A stretch of 40,307 bases of DNA, taken from positions 1 to 40,307 of the forward strand of contig CAZUCU010000004.1 of NCBI GenBank assembly GCA_964618845.1, read 5' to 3'. Position numbers and translations under genes: made by a program. This document shows positions 17,125-24,982 of the stretch, one piece after another. The notes beneath the pieces were generated by a model. It saw nothing but the letters and a program-made list of their open reading frames with translations, was not told the origin of the DNA and ran no database searches. Numbering within the stretch: position 1 is the stretch's first letter; each line of letters starts with the position of its first letter. The DNA comes from CAZUCU01 sp964618845 (GTDB taxonomy: Bacteria; Patescibacteriota; Minisyncoccia; Phycocordibacterales; JAACPR01).

Positions 17125-17152
17125 GCTCCAAACGTGGGACGATGTTCGAACC
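17125..17152. repeat. Dispersed 28-nt repeat, copy c
   Basis: Differs from copy a at one position (GGGAC for GGGAT). It precedes NYN gene 2 as copy a precedes NYN gene 1. Confidence 0.75.
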
Positions 17153-17251
17153 CGTATTATTAAAAGTGTTTAATTACCCCACTACTTAAGTTACTATTGT
17201 TTTTATAAATAATTTATAATTTCTTTAGACTGCTATGATATAATCGAGATT

Positions 17252-17749
17252 ATGAGAAAACACGATAACAATTTTGCATTTATTGATAGTCAAAATCTAA
17301 ATCTTGGCATAAAAGAGATAGGTTGGAAATTAGACTTTAAGAAATTCAGAAGATATCTCGAAGAAAAATACTCAGTTAATAAAGCTTATATCTTTATTGG
17401 ATATGTTCCAGGAAATGAACCTTTATACACAAATCTGCAAAGTATGGGGTATATTTGTATTTTTAAACCAACACTTGAGTTAAAAGATGGAAGAGTTAAA
17501 GGAAATGTCGATGCTGAATTAGTTCTCCATACGATGATACAAATTAGTAATTTTAATAAAGCGATAATTGTTTCTGGAGATGGTGATTTTTGTTGTTTAG
17601 TAGAATATTTATTAGAACAAAAAAAATTAGAAATGCCTCTTGTTCCTGATGAGACAAGATATTCTGCATTATTAAAAAAACTTAGTAGACCTGACAAAAA
17701 TATATTTGAATTTTTAAATAGAAAGAAAAATAAATTAGAGCTTAAATAA
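17252..17749 (+). CDS. NYN-domain (PIN-like) ribonuclease, paralogue 2
   Basis: 165 residues, one NYN/DUF88 domain. Catalytic acidic residues: Asp in FIDSQNLN, Asp in GNVDAELVL, and IVSGDGDF near residue 110. FIDS replaces the FIDG of the other two copies. TGATATAAT ends seven bases before the ATG, in a block nearly identical to that of NYN gene 1. The product is likely a cytoplasmic RNase. A convergent hairpin/promoter unit follows the stop. Confidence 0.85.
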   Translation: MRKHDNNFAFIDSQNLNLGIKEIGWKLDFKKFRRYLEEKYSVNKAYIFIGYVPGNEPLYTNLQSMGYICIFKPTLELKDGRVKGNVDAELVLHTMIQISNFNKAIIVSGDGDFCCLVEYLLEQKKLEMPLVPDETRYSALLKKLSRPDKNIFEFLNRKKNKLELK

Positions 17750-17797
17750 AAGAAAAAGCTCTGCAAGGGACAGAACCCCTACAGAACCTCTTCGTCG
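17745..17797 (-). ncRNA. Candidate small RNA convergent with NYN gene 2 (or bidirectional terminator)
   Basis: On the minus strand, TTGACA (17835-17830) and a weak TAACAT -10 precede GACGAAGAGG and an 11-bp stem pairing AAGAGGTTCTG (17792-17782) with CAGAGCTTTTT (17763-17753), allowing G-U pairs, with an inner GGG/CCC. The U-run TTTTTCTTTT follows. TTGACA lies 33 bases before GACGAA, against 34 and 38 in the other two units. It may only be a terminator. Confidence 0.4.
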
Positions 17798-17976
17798 TGA
17801 TATAAATATGTTATCAAAACTATATCTTTTGTCAATCTTTTTTTCACCCTTTGTCCAACTTGGCTCGAATGGAGGTGTGCATTTCGAACTTTTGACTGGG
17901 CTAGTGAATACCCAGATCCTGAATACCATTTGAATACAATCAATAATCTTATCGCTCTGGCGAAGTAATTTTATAT
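17798..17976. other. Gene-free gap with a decayed copy of the 28-nt repeat
   Basis: CCAACTTGGCTCGAATGG and CATTTCGAAC at about 17860-17901 resemble a degenerate 28-nt repeat. No gene is seen. This gap may contain the left limit of the higher-GC element. Confidence 0.3.
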
Positions 17977-18369
17977 ATGAAAAAAGCACAACGAAAACGA
18001 AGAAAAGGTGGCGGTCGAAAACTTGCGGACGGCAGAATGTCACGAAGATCGCTAAAAAGACATATCCTTAACTGGTTTAAGTATGAATACGAGTTTTCTG
18101 TAAAGAGGTTTATTAGAAAATATAATATCTCAAGACAAACGTATTACAGATTTTTGAAGTCAACTCCTGTTTTTAGAGATTGGGTGTATTCTCAAAGAAA
18201 AGAAATCATTAGAACCCACAAAGAGCATATGTGGAATATGAGTATTTGGCTTAGAGATAATCCTGATAAAAATATAACAGATTATCTTCTTAAAGACCTC
18301 AATAATTTTCCAATCGAAATACCGAACAATGAAATAAAAATAACTAATGATGAATTAAAATTACCGTAA
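17977..18369 (+). CDS. Small basic DNA-binding-like protein
   Basis: 130 residues. The N-terminal 30 are very rich in Lys and Arg. RFIRKYNISRQTYYRFLKS at about residues 43-61 looks like a helix-turn-helix of the kind seen in phage terminase small subunits and recombination factors. A TATATA run directly precedes the ATG. It is the first gene of the putative integrated element. I cannot name a family. Confidence 0.55.
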   Translation: MKKAQRKRRKGGGRKLADGRMSRRSLKRHILNWFKYEYEFSVKRFIRKYNISRQTYYRFLKSTPVFRDWVYSQRKEIIRTHKEHMWNMSIWLRDNPDKNITDYLLKDLNNFPIEIPNNEIKITNDELKLP

Positions 18370-18410
18370 AAACCTTTGCTTTAAGGGGTATTTTTGCTAA
18401 AATATAAATA

Positions 18411-18620
18411 CAACTGAATACCAGTCGACCTAACCTTTAGAGACTTTTCTCTAAAGTATGGTTGCAAATCCCGATGAAGATTCTGAACCGCACGTTCAGT
18501 GGCTCTTCATCGGGTCTATACGGGAAACTGTATAGGGGTCGCAAGACCTAGCTGGCGTGCGGTTCAGAGTCTATCCGAGCCATAGGTCAGCTAGCTTGAT
18601 TATCAGCTAGCTTATTTTTT
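18411..18620 (+). ncRNA. Structured RNA leader upstream of the zinc-ribbon gene
   Basis: An extended -10, TGCTAAAAT (18395-18403), predicts a start near 18411. The following 200 bases hold several perfect pairings: CTTTAGAGA/TCTCTAAAG (18435-18443 with 18448-18456), CCCGATGAAG/CTTCATCGGG (18470 with 18505-18514), CTATAC/GTATAG around GGGAAACT, GGTC-GCAA-GACC, a 12-bp long-range CTGAACCGCACG/CGTGCGGTTCAG (18483-18494 with 18556-18567) that competes with a local CTGAAC/GTTCAG, and two GACCTA segments competing for one TAGGTC. It ends in a GCTAGC/GCTAGC hairpin and TTATTTTTT directly against the next ATG. I do not recognise a known RNA class. Confidence 0.6.
18590..18620 (+). terminator. Terminator-like hairpin abutting the zinc-ribbon start codon
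   Basis: GCTAGC at 18590-18595 pairs with GCTAGC at 18606-18611, helped by inner TGA/TCA, and is followed by TTATTTTTT up to the ATG at 18621. CTAGCTG at 18548-18554 is complementary to CAGCTAG in the hairpin, which could form an antiterminator. Confidence 0.55.
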
Positions 18621-19118
18621 ATGGAACAAAACCCGATGAAGAAATGTTCTCAATGTCTTGCGGAAGTATCTCCCCAAGCAAAAAAGTGTTCGCACTGTGG
18701 AAGCAAATTACCACAACCCACATCGTCGATCGTTAAGCTCCTAGGAGTACTTATGGTCGTCGGTGTTTTTTCTAGCATTATTATTTCAAGTATAGGCGGA
18801 GGTTCTACAACTCGATCTCAGCCAAAGCAACCGACGGCTTACGATTATGAGCAGTCAGCGATTGCGTATGCAGAGCCATACATTTTACAATCTCTTAAAT
18901 CTCCGTCCTCCGCAGACTTTTGCAGAGGTACAGCAACAGGTCTTGGAGAGAATAAATACAAAGTTTCATCTTGTGTCGATAGTCAGAACAGTTACGGTGC
19001 TACCCTCCGATCTAACTGGGAAGTTGTGATGATTTATACAGGTGGTGATCCCGACAATATCGCTAGTTGGAAGCCAGAAAAAATCACCTTTGACGGCAAG
19101 GTCATTTATCAAGAATAA
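18621..19118 (+). CDS. Zinc-ribbon membrane protein
   Basis: 165 residues. A CxxC...CxxC zinc ribbon (CSQC, CSHC) occupies residues about 9-26, one membrane helix about 38-60, and the remaining 100 residues would lie outside the cytoplasm. SLKSPSSADFC followed by SCVDSQNSYG are features of small secreted domains attached to such ribbons in other bacteria. The start could instead be the ATG at 18636 (MKKCSQC). That ATG sits in a 12-nt segment complementary to the leader at 18504-18515. Function unknown; the placement after a structured leader suggests conditional expression. Confidence 0.75.
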   Translation: MEQNPMKKCSQCLAEVSPQAKKCSHCGSKLPQPTSSIVKLLGVLMVVGVFSSIIISSIGGGSTTRSQPKQPTAYDYEQSAIAYAEPYILQSLKSPSSADFCRGTATGLGENKYKVSSCVDSQNSYGATLRSNWEVVMIYTGGDPDNIASWKPEKITFDGKVIYQE

Positions 19119-19127
19119 ATAAAATAT

Positions 19128-19523
19128 ATGAAAATAATTTTTGGAATCGGTCATAGCAACCGAGCGTATTCGGAGTTTCTGCAAAGACTCAAAGAGAATC
19201 AAATAGATACACTGGTCGATATACGAACGTATCCGAGAAGTAGGTTTTGTCCGCAGTACAATCTTAAATCTCTGTCTGAGGAGCTAGGTAAAGCAAACAT
19301 TGCCTACTTATTCAAAGGAAACAATCTTGGTGGTAAAGGTGAAAATATAGACTACGAAGAGACTATTGATGAGTTGGTCGAGATGGTAGAGCAAGGAAAG
19401 AAAGTTTGTGTGATGTGTAGCGAAGCAAAGCATACAGATTGCCACAGACACGAAATGTTAGAGCCATCATTCAATCAAAGAGGTGTGAAAATGGAACATA
19501 TCGAATATGTAAAAAAGCCCTAG
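19128..19523 (+). CDS. DUF488-family protein
   Basis: 131 residues. IGHSNRAYSEFLQRL, LVDIRTYPRSRF, NNLGGKG and VCVMCSEAKHTDCHRHE are the conserved stations of DUF488, including the closing Cys/His cluster CSE...CHRHE. The biochemical role of the family is not settled; members are common in mobile and defence-rich regions. It starts nine bases after the zinc-ribbon gene and ends inside its own terminator. Confidence 0.88.
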   Translation: MKIIFGIGHSNRAYSEFLQRLKENQIDTLVDIRTYPRSRFCPQYNLKSLSEELGKANIAYLFKGNNLGGKGENIDYEETIDELVEMVEQGKKVCVMCSEAKHTDCHRHEMLEPSFNQRGVKMEHIEYVKKP

Positions 19524-19549
19524 TTTCGCAAGTAAAAACGGGCTTTTTT
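19511..19549 (+). terminator. Rho-independent terminator
   Basis: AAAAAAGCCC at 19511-19520 pairs with GGGCTTTTTT at 19540-19549. The stop codon of the DUF488 gene lies in the loop. Confidence 0.85.
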
Positions 19550-19609
19550 GTTTGCACCACTAATTACTAATTAAACCTTATTTAGAGAAATATTTTATTA
19601 AAAAATCAC

Positions 19610-19644
19610 CTAGTTATTTCGATACATCAAACTATCGAAACTAG
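19610..19644. other. Candidate tyrosine-recombinase core site
   Basis: TTTCGATA (19617-19624) and TATCGAAA (19633-19640) are perfect inverted arms around an 8-bp spacer CATCAAAC. The symmetry extends outward to CTAG on both sides with a 3-nt insertion on the left. This arm-spacer-arm layout, 22 bases before the recombinase start, is that of a Cre/Xer-type crossover site, but an operator for the recombinase promoter is possible. Confidence 0.45.
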
Positions 19645-19665
19645 TGACTAAAATTAACTAAAAAT

Positions 19666-20592
19666 ATGAACGAAATAATACTAAAAAATAGTAGCGTGTT
19701 CGAAGTACCTAATTTTGAAGATCAGGCAAAAAAGATTTTTGATTTACTCGATGTGAGCTTGAATACTCGCATTGAATACAAGAATCGGATCGGATTGTTT
19801 CTTAATTTTCTGAACACTAATCAATTCAATAGAAATAGCTTTTTAGAGTTCAAGAGGTATTTGATAGATCGTGATGATATGGCAATCTCCACTAAAAACA
19901 AATACCTTGCGACGGCAAGAATCTTTCTCAAGGAACTGTATCGTTTGGGTGTTGTGCCTGTTGAGATAACGGTAAACGTAAAGTCATTTATGCAGAGCAA
20001 TAAACACAAGCGTGAGGGTTTGTGTCACGAGGAAGTGGAGCAACTCGTAAAGCTGATCTATTCTCTCTCAAGCACTGAACGAAACACGAGACTCAAGGCA
20101 TTTTTCTGCCTGTTAATGTTTCAGGGATTAAGACAGATAGAACTTGCTCGACTTGATGTGAAAGATATTGATTTAGTAGCCAAGAAAGCGCACGTACAAG
20201 GAAAAGGACGTGACGACAAGGAAGCGATCCACTTGCTCCCCGAAACGGTCAGAGCGTTGCGTGAGTATATGCGGATTAACAAGATCGCAAGCGGTATTCT
20301 GTTCAAGAGTCTTGGCAACAGAAAGACCGAAAGAATCACCACCAAGACGATCAATCGTGAAATGAAAGCGTTGTTTGATGAGGTAGGAATCGACAAAACC
20401 GTGCACGGCTTACGACACTACTACATCACCACACTCCTAGAGACGTTCGACGTGCGAGACGTGCGAAAGTTCAGTCGGCACAAGAGTCTTGAAATGCTGA
20501 TCGTCTACGATGATGAGATTGATATTGCACACAAAGCTCAGGAAGTCGCTGAATGCTTTAAGAGATTTAATGTAATTCAAAATGAAAGATAG
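19666..20592 (+). CDS. Tyrosine recombinase/integrase
   Basis: 308 residues. Residues about 15-110 form a SAM-like core-binding domain (TRIEYKNRIGLFLNFL, KNKYLATARIFLKELY). The catalytic domain follows with Arg in GLRQIELARLDV, Lys in GKGRDDKEAIHL, HGLRHYY (His-x-x-Arg), SRHKSLEML and the nucleophile candidate Tyr in IVYDDE. Length and spacing fit XerC/D-like and phage integrases. It overlaps the next small gene by 11 bases. Together with the putative core site upstream and the serine recombinase at the far end it marks the region as mobile. Confidence 0.9.
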   Translation: MNEIILKNSSVFEVPNFEDQAKKIFDLLDVSLNTRIEYKNRIGLFLNFLNTNQFNRNSFLEFKRYLIDRDDMAISTKNKYLATARIFLKELYRLGVVPVEITVNVKSFMQSNKHKREGLCHEEVEQLVKLIYSLSSTERNTRLKAFFCLLMFQGLRQIELARLDVKDIDLVAKKAHVQGKGRDDKEAIHLLPETVRALREYMRINKIASGILFKSLGNRKTERITTKTINREMKALFDEVGIDKTVHGLRHYYITTLLETFDVRDVRKFSRHKSLEMLIVYDDEIDIAHKAQEVAECFKRFNVIQNER

Positions 20593-20746
20593 TCACATAT
20601 TCACTAAAGAGGAATTGAAAAGCTTGTTTGAGCTGGGCGAAGTGCTCAAAAGAATCAGAAGTCGCTTGCTTGCTGAGGGCAAAATAAAGATCGACAAGAA
20701 TGGCAAAACGATCTTTTTGGATATTGAAAAGAAGCCCAAAAAATAG
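20582..20746 (+). CDS. Small basic protein overlapping the integrase gene
   Basis: 54 residues, starting 11 bases inside the integrase gene in another frame and ending in Lys-Lys. EELKSLFELGEVLKRIRSRL forms an amphipathic helix and KIDKNGKTIFLDIEKK a likely beta hairpin. The translational overlap with the integrase suggests a directionality or accessory factor, but no family was recognised. Confidence 0.55.
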   Translation: MKDSHIFTKEELKSLFELGEVLKRIRSRLLAEGKIKIDKNGKTIFLDIEKKPKK

Positions 20747-20787
20747 CGTCTATGTCCGATAAACCTAATTACAGGACATTCAATTTT

Positions 20788-21228
20788 TTACACTATTTCT
20801 TTTGTAATCGGATTATAGAAACGATGTTTTTTGTAGGAGTTACAGCGTTCGCAAGCAACAAGTAAATTTTTTGGGTCATTCGAACCAAAGCTTTGTGCCT
20901 TAGGTTTCTTATTGTTCAAATTTTTCATATTTCTCAGTTTCCGATTGAGCTTGTTTGACGATAGTGGTATGAAGTGATCGATCACTAGATTCTTATTATC
21001 ACAACAATCAAATTTAAGTTGGCATTGATTATTATCTCTCTTGAGGAGTGTAGGTAGTAATTTTTTTCTTAATAAATTGAACTCACGCCTTTTTGTAGTT
21101 GGATCTCTGAAATCAAAATAATCAGTGTATTCTCTTTCGAGCTTTTGCAGATCTCCGTAAGACAAAAAATTAACAAAGAAGTTTTTGTCATCAATATATT
21201 CAAAATTTAGTTCATTTATACTAGTCAT
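20788..21228 (-). CDS. HNH endonuclease-like protein
   Basis: 146 residues. The HNH fold is seen in CQLKFDCCDNKNLVIDHFIPLS (zinc cysteines and the catalytic His in VIDH), then NDPKNLLVACERCNSYK with the Asn and the second CxxC. The N-terminal 60 residues are of unknown type. It is oriented against its neighbours, ending near the small gene after the integrase. HNH proteins of this size occur as restriction nucleases and as free-standing homing nucleases; which applies here is open. Confidence 0.82.
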   Translation of the reverse strand: MTSINELNFEYIDDKNFFVNFLSYGDLQKLEREYTDYFDFRDPTTKRREFNLLRKKLLPTLLKRDNNQCQLKFDCCDNKNLVIDHFIPLSSNKLNRKLRNMKNLNNKKPKAQSFGSNDPKNLLVACERCNSYKKHRFYNPITKEIV

Positions 21229-21315
21229 TTAATTTCTTTAGATACAACAATCTGACGTATTTAATTATCCTTCAAATAATTTGCATTGTAAAGCATTGTT
21301 AAGTATAATTTAGTA

Positions 21316-21501
21316 ATGACAAACAGTGAGTTTTACACCGCACAAGAGCTTGCCGACAAGCTTGAGGTGAACATTATGACCATTTACCGCTATATCGAAG
21401 CGGGCAAACTTAAGGCGTATAAGTTTGGTAAGGAGTTTAGGATAGAAGCGAAAGACTTTGAAAACTTCCTAAAGAACCATAAACACCAACCCAAAAAATA
21501 A
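21316..21501 (+). CDS. MerR/excisionase-type helix-turn-helix protein
   Basis: 61 residues. YTAQELADKLEVNIMTIYRYIEAGKLKAYKFGKEFRIEAKDFENFL is a complete winged HTH_17 (excisionase family) domain. It starts just before the large helicase gene (4-base gap), so it may control the three-gene system, act as an excisionase for the element, or both. Confidence 0.88.
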   Translation: MTNSEFYTAQELADKLEVNIMTIYRYIEAGKLKAYKFGKEFRIEAKDFENFLKNHKHQPKK

Positions 21502-21505
21502 TTTT

Positions 21506-24500
21506 ATGAACTTACCCAAAATAATCGACAACAATAGAAAAACACTTCTCGATACATTCATCGAAATAAGCAAGACTCACGACGAGCTTTCTATTGCGAC
21601 TGGATATTGGGATCTTGAAGCAATGCGGTTGGTGCTTCCTGTTTTGAAAGACTATAAGAAAATACGCTTACTTATCGGTCGTGAACCTTTAATCCCTCGT
21701 CATCAGCTCTCTCAGCCCGAATTAGACTACCCAGATCAGGACTTTAAGCTCGATCTTTCAATGATCGCACCTGAATCAAATCTTAAAGAGATCGTTTCAG
21801 AAATAAAAGAATGGATCAGTTCAGGAAAACTTGAAGTACGTGTATACCGCAAGAACTTCTTGCACGCTAAGTGTTTTATATTCGGATCATACGAATCCAG
21901 CGAAGCGGTTGGTATTATCGGATCATCAAACTTCACCAAGAATGGTCTGACACACAACACTGAACTTAACGCCCTTGAATCAGATCATCGAGTCGTAGTA
22001 TTTCAGCCAAAGAATGACGATCAAGAAGTCGGTCACTTGTTTTGGTTTGATTCATTTTGGAATGATGAAACGACTGAGCTTTGGAACGAACAATTTGGTG
22101 CGATCCTTGAATCTTCACCAGTTGGAGACGTGCTCTATTCTCCATACGAAACATACATAAAAACCCTCTACGAACTTTATCGAGAAGAAATTGAAGATGA
22201 TATTGAGATCGTAAGTAATGGACAAGGAAAGACTCTTTTTGATTTCCAACAAAAGAACATTCACGCTCTCTTGCGACGTTTGCGAAAATACAACGTGGCA
22301 ATGCTTTCCGATTCAGTGGGTCTTGGTAAAACAACGACCGCTATTGGTGTACTCAAGCAATACATTGATAATCCTGAGGGTAAAAAACGTGTTGAAATTA
22401 TTTGTCCAAAATCCCTTGTACAGCAATGGGAAGTTGAGCTTGCTTCTGAGGGTATTTACGGTCTAAAACCGATTACACTTCAAAATCCACGTGAGATTGA
22501 AAACAAACAGAATCTCGACTCTATCGCCAGTGTTTCTTTGTTCGTGATCGATGAATCACACAATCTCCGACAAACTACGGGGACACGCTTTAAGCAGTTA
22601 CTTGAATGGGTACGTGCAAATCCAAAAGCTCACGTTCTCTTGCTTACTGCCACCCCAATCAACAACCAGTTGAGTGATATTACCAATCAAATTTTGCTTG
22701 GTACTGGTGGTGATGCTGAGGTGTTGAAAGTGACTATTGCTGATGAAAAGAAGCAGACAATGCAGATCAGCTTCTATCAGGCAGTTGAAAACCTCAAAAA
22801 GAAAATCAATCAGGACATTAAGCGTGACGGCAAGATCGACTACGACTATATCCGACAGGTAATGACTCCAATCATCCGTACGTTTATCGTTCGTCGTACT
22901 CGACAAGGTATTGAGCAAGAATACGGATCGCTCACAATCAATGGTGAAGAAAAGAAGTTCCCAAGAGTTGTGCCAGAAGTAACCGAATATGAACTTGATA
23001 AAAAGCTCGTATCTAAAATCAGGTCTATTGATTCTCAGTCAATTCCACTTGAAGACGTGTACCTTCTCGATCCAAAGGAGATCGTAGAAAAGTGTAAGGA
23101 TCTCAAACACCCACTCAATCAGCTTGGAAATGTGACAAAAAAGATCGATCAGGACGTGCTCGATAATGAGAATCCGATGTACTTCGTATTCCAGTTGATC
23201 CTTATGCTCGGATTCATTCCATATCGTTGGATGATGTATCAGAGCAAGTACTACGGCAAAACACGTGATGAAATCAAAGAGATCGGTCTTAACTCAGACC
23301 AGAGCAAGAGACTTCTACTACAGCTCGGTATTTTCGGTATTCTTCGAACCGTTTTCTTGAAACGAATGGAGTCGTCAGTAAGTGCTCTTAAATCATCTCT
23401 CGATACATACATCCGCAAGCTTGAACTATTCGAGAAAGGAATCAATGAGGGCAAAATCGTATCACTCCAAGACCTTGAAGCACTTGAAGCTAGTCTAGGT
23501 GATGAAGATTTGGAAGTTGATGAAGAATCACTCCAAGAAAATACCCTCGACGAAGTTGATGAGAAAAACTACGAACTTGAGCAGATGAAGCAGGATCTTC
23601 AACTTGAGAAAAAGCTTGTAGAAATCATCAGACAACAGCTTGAAATCCTCGATCAAGACGACTCAAAGATTAAGCGTTTTGCAGAACTTCTCGAAGACCT
23701 CAACAAGAAATATCCCGATCAAAAGGTACTGGTGTTCTCATACTACGCAGATACGATCAACTATCTCGAAAGCACCATCAAGAATCACGCTTCGTGCGTG
23801 ACTGCTGAAAATACAGGATTCGTATCTTCAAAGAATCGAGGTGATTCAGAAAACATCGCTTCTCGATTCTCTCCAAAATCAAAGAAGTACGCACTCAAAG
23901 ACGAAGAGACCGAACTCAAGTATCTATTCTCAACAGACGTACTTTCTGAGGGACAAAACCTGCAAGATTCAGGCATCTTGGTGAACTACGATCTCCACTG
24001 GAATCCAGTCCGAATGATTCAAAGAAACGGTCGTGTAAATCGTCTCGGATCAAACTTCGACGAAGTGTATATCTACAATATGCGACCAGAAGCAAAGCTT
24101 GATACCTACCTCAAACTGATCCAAAGACTCCAAGGAAAGATCGATATTATCCGAAATACAATCGGTACAGATACGCCAGTGCTCGATGAACCAGAAAACC
24201 CTATCGAATATACCGATTCTGTAAGCGATATTTACAGCAAGGATCTTGTTACTCGAATGAAAGCGATTGATGAAGCTGAGAAAGCGTCAGACTTCTTGCT
24301 CTCCGAAGATGAGTTCGTAATTGACCTCAAGCGGTTCAATTCAAGCGAGACGTATTCTGATGAGTACAAGAAAGCAATCTACTCTATCTCTAAGGGTAAG
24401 TGGGCGGTAACTCCTACCACACCAGTACGTGGTCAGGATCGCTCTGATGTGTTCGGACTCGTTAAGCTTTTTTCTGAGTCAGATCAGATCGGATTCCAAT

Positions 24501-24982
24501 TTGTGAAAGTTGATCGTGACGGTACTCAGATTCAAGCAGTATCACAACTGCAAGCCCTCGAATGGATCAGAACAACACCAGAAGACAATACTCGAACACC
24601 AGACAAGATCTCAGCGAATAAAGTTGCGGTTAAGGATCAGGTTGAGTCACGAGTACTTCAATACTTTAGCGAAGAAGAAACTGGTGCATTGATCGGACAA
24701 GAAAACGATGTACTCCGGTTACTCTTTGAGAACGGTATCACTGAGGACGAAATCGATCTTGTTCGAGACGCCTTCAAGACAAAAGATGTCTTCTACAAAC
24801 GAGAGGTAAACCAACTCAAGCGTCGAGTAATGAGTCAGAAAAACAAAGGTGAGATGTATCAAGAAAGTCTCAAGAAACTCACTCAACTCGCAAAAGAAAT
24901 CAGCAAGCTCGGTGGTGATGAAGAAGTCGAAATACCGAAGCGTGCGGAAAGCGTACTTTACTACGTAAAACAAAATGACTAG
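21506..24982 (+). CDS. PLD-nuclease/SNF2-helicase fusion, putative defence protein
   Basis: 1158 residues. Residues about 1-200 are a phospholipase-D-like nuclease domain with H120-x-K122 (LHAKCFIFG) and GIIGSSNFTKNGL. Residues about 240-450 are the first SF2 lobe: DSVGLGKTTTA (Walker A, Lys near 275), VIDESHN (Walker B DESH at 349-352), LLTATPINN. The second lobe at about 730-850 has VLVFSYYADT, STDVLSEGQNLQ and RMIQRNGRVNRLGS (motif VI). A charged helical insertion separates the lobes. Such fusions act as ATP-driven DNA translocases and nucleases in restriction-like systems. Its stop overlaps the methyltransferase start by 8 bases. Codon use is GC-richer than in the host genes. Confidence 0.9.
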   Translation: MNLPKIIDNNRKTLLDTFIEISKTHDELSIATGYWDLEAMRLVLPVLKDYKKIRLLIGREPLIPRHQLSQPELDYPDQDFKLDLSMIAPESNLKEIVSEIKEWISSGKLEVRVYRKNFLHAKCFIFGSYESSEAVGIIGSSNFTKNGLTHNTELNALESDHRVVVFQPKNDDQEVGHLFWFDSFWNDETTELWNEQFGAILESSPVGDVLYSPYETYIKTLYELYREEIEDDIEIVSNGQGKTLFDFQQKNIHALLRRLRKYNVAMLSDSVGLGKTTTAIGVLKQYIDNPEGKKRVEIICPKSLVQQWEVELASEGIYGLKPITLQNPREIENKQNLDSIASVSLFVIDESHNLRQTTGTRFKQLLEWVRANPKAHVLLLTATPINNQLSDITNQILLGTGGDAEVLKVTIADEKKQTMQISFYQAVENLKKKINQDIKRDGKIDYDYIRQVMTPIIRTFIVRRTRQGIEQEYGSLTINGEEKKFPRVVPEVTEYELDKKLVSKIRSIDSQSIPLEDVYLLDPKEIVEKCKDLKHPLNQLGNVTKKIDQDVLDNENPMYFVFQLILMLGFIPYRWMMYQSKYYGKTRDEIKEIGLNSDQSKRLLLQLGIFGILRTVFLKRMESSVSALKSSLDTYIRKLELFEKGINEGKIVSLQDLEALEASLGDEDLEVDEESLQENTLDEVDEKNYELEQMKQDLQLEKKLVEIIRQQLEILDQDDSKIKRFAELLEDLNKKYPDQKVLVFSYYADTINYLESTIKNHASCVTAENTGFVSSKNRGDSENIASRFSPKSKKYALKDEETELKYLFSTDVLSEGQNLQDSGILVNYDLHWNPVRMIQRNGRVNRLGSNFDEVYIYNMRPEAKLDTYLKLIQRLQGKIDIIRNTIGTDTPVLDEPENPIEYTDSVSDIYSKDLVTRMKAIDEAEKASDFLLSEDEFVIDLKRFNSSETYSDEYKKAIYSISKGKWAVTPTTPVRGQDRSDVFGLVKLFSESDQIGFQFVKVDRDGTQIQAVSQLQALEWIRTTPEDNTRTPDKISANKVAVKDQVESRVLQYFSEEETGALIGQENDVLRLLFENGITEDEIDLVRDAFKTKDVFYKREVNQLKRRVMSQKNKGEMYQESLKKLTQLAKEISKLGGDEEVEIPKRAESVLYYVKQND

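Noticed and set aside
15583..17152. The GTTCGAAC repeats as tRNA T-arms or tRNA remnants
   Set aside because: The sequences beside the TTCGAAC loop are not complementary in any copy, so no T stem forms.
18411..18620. A full group I or group II intron, tmRNA, RNase P or SRP RNA
   Set aside because: Only one P7-like strand matches a group I intron; no P7 partner, domain V, tag frame or other diagnostic sequence was found.
17798..19660. Left copy of the tRNA-Asn 3' end as an attL site
   Set aside because: No match longer than a few bases to the tRNA 3' sequence (GGATTCGAACCTACGACC) was found on the left side.
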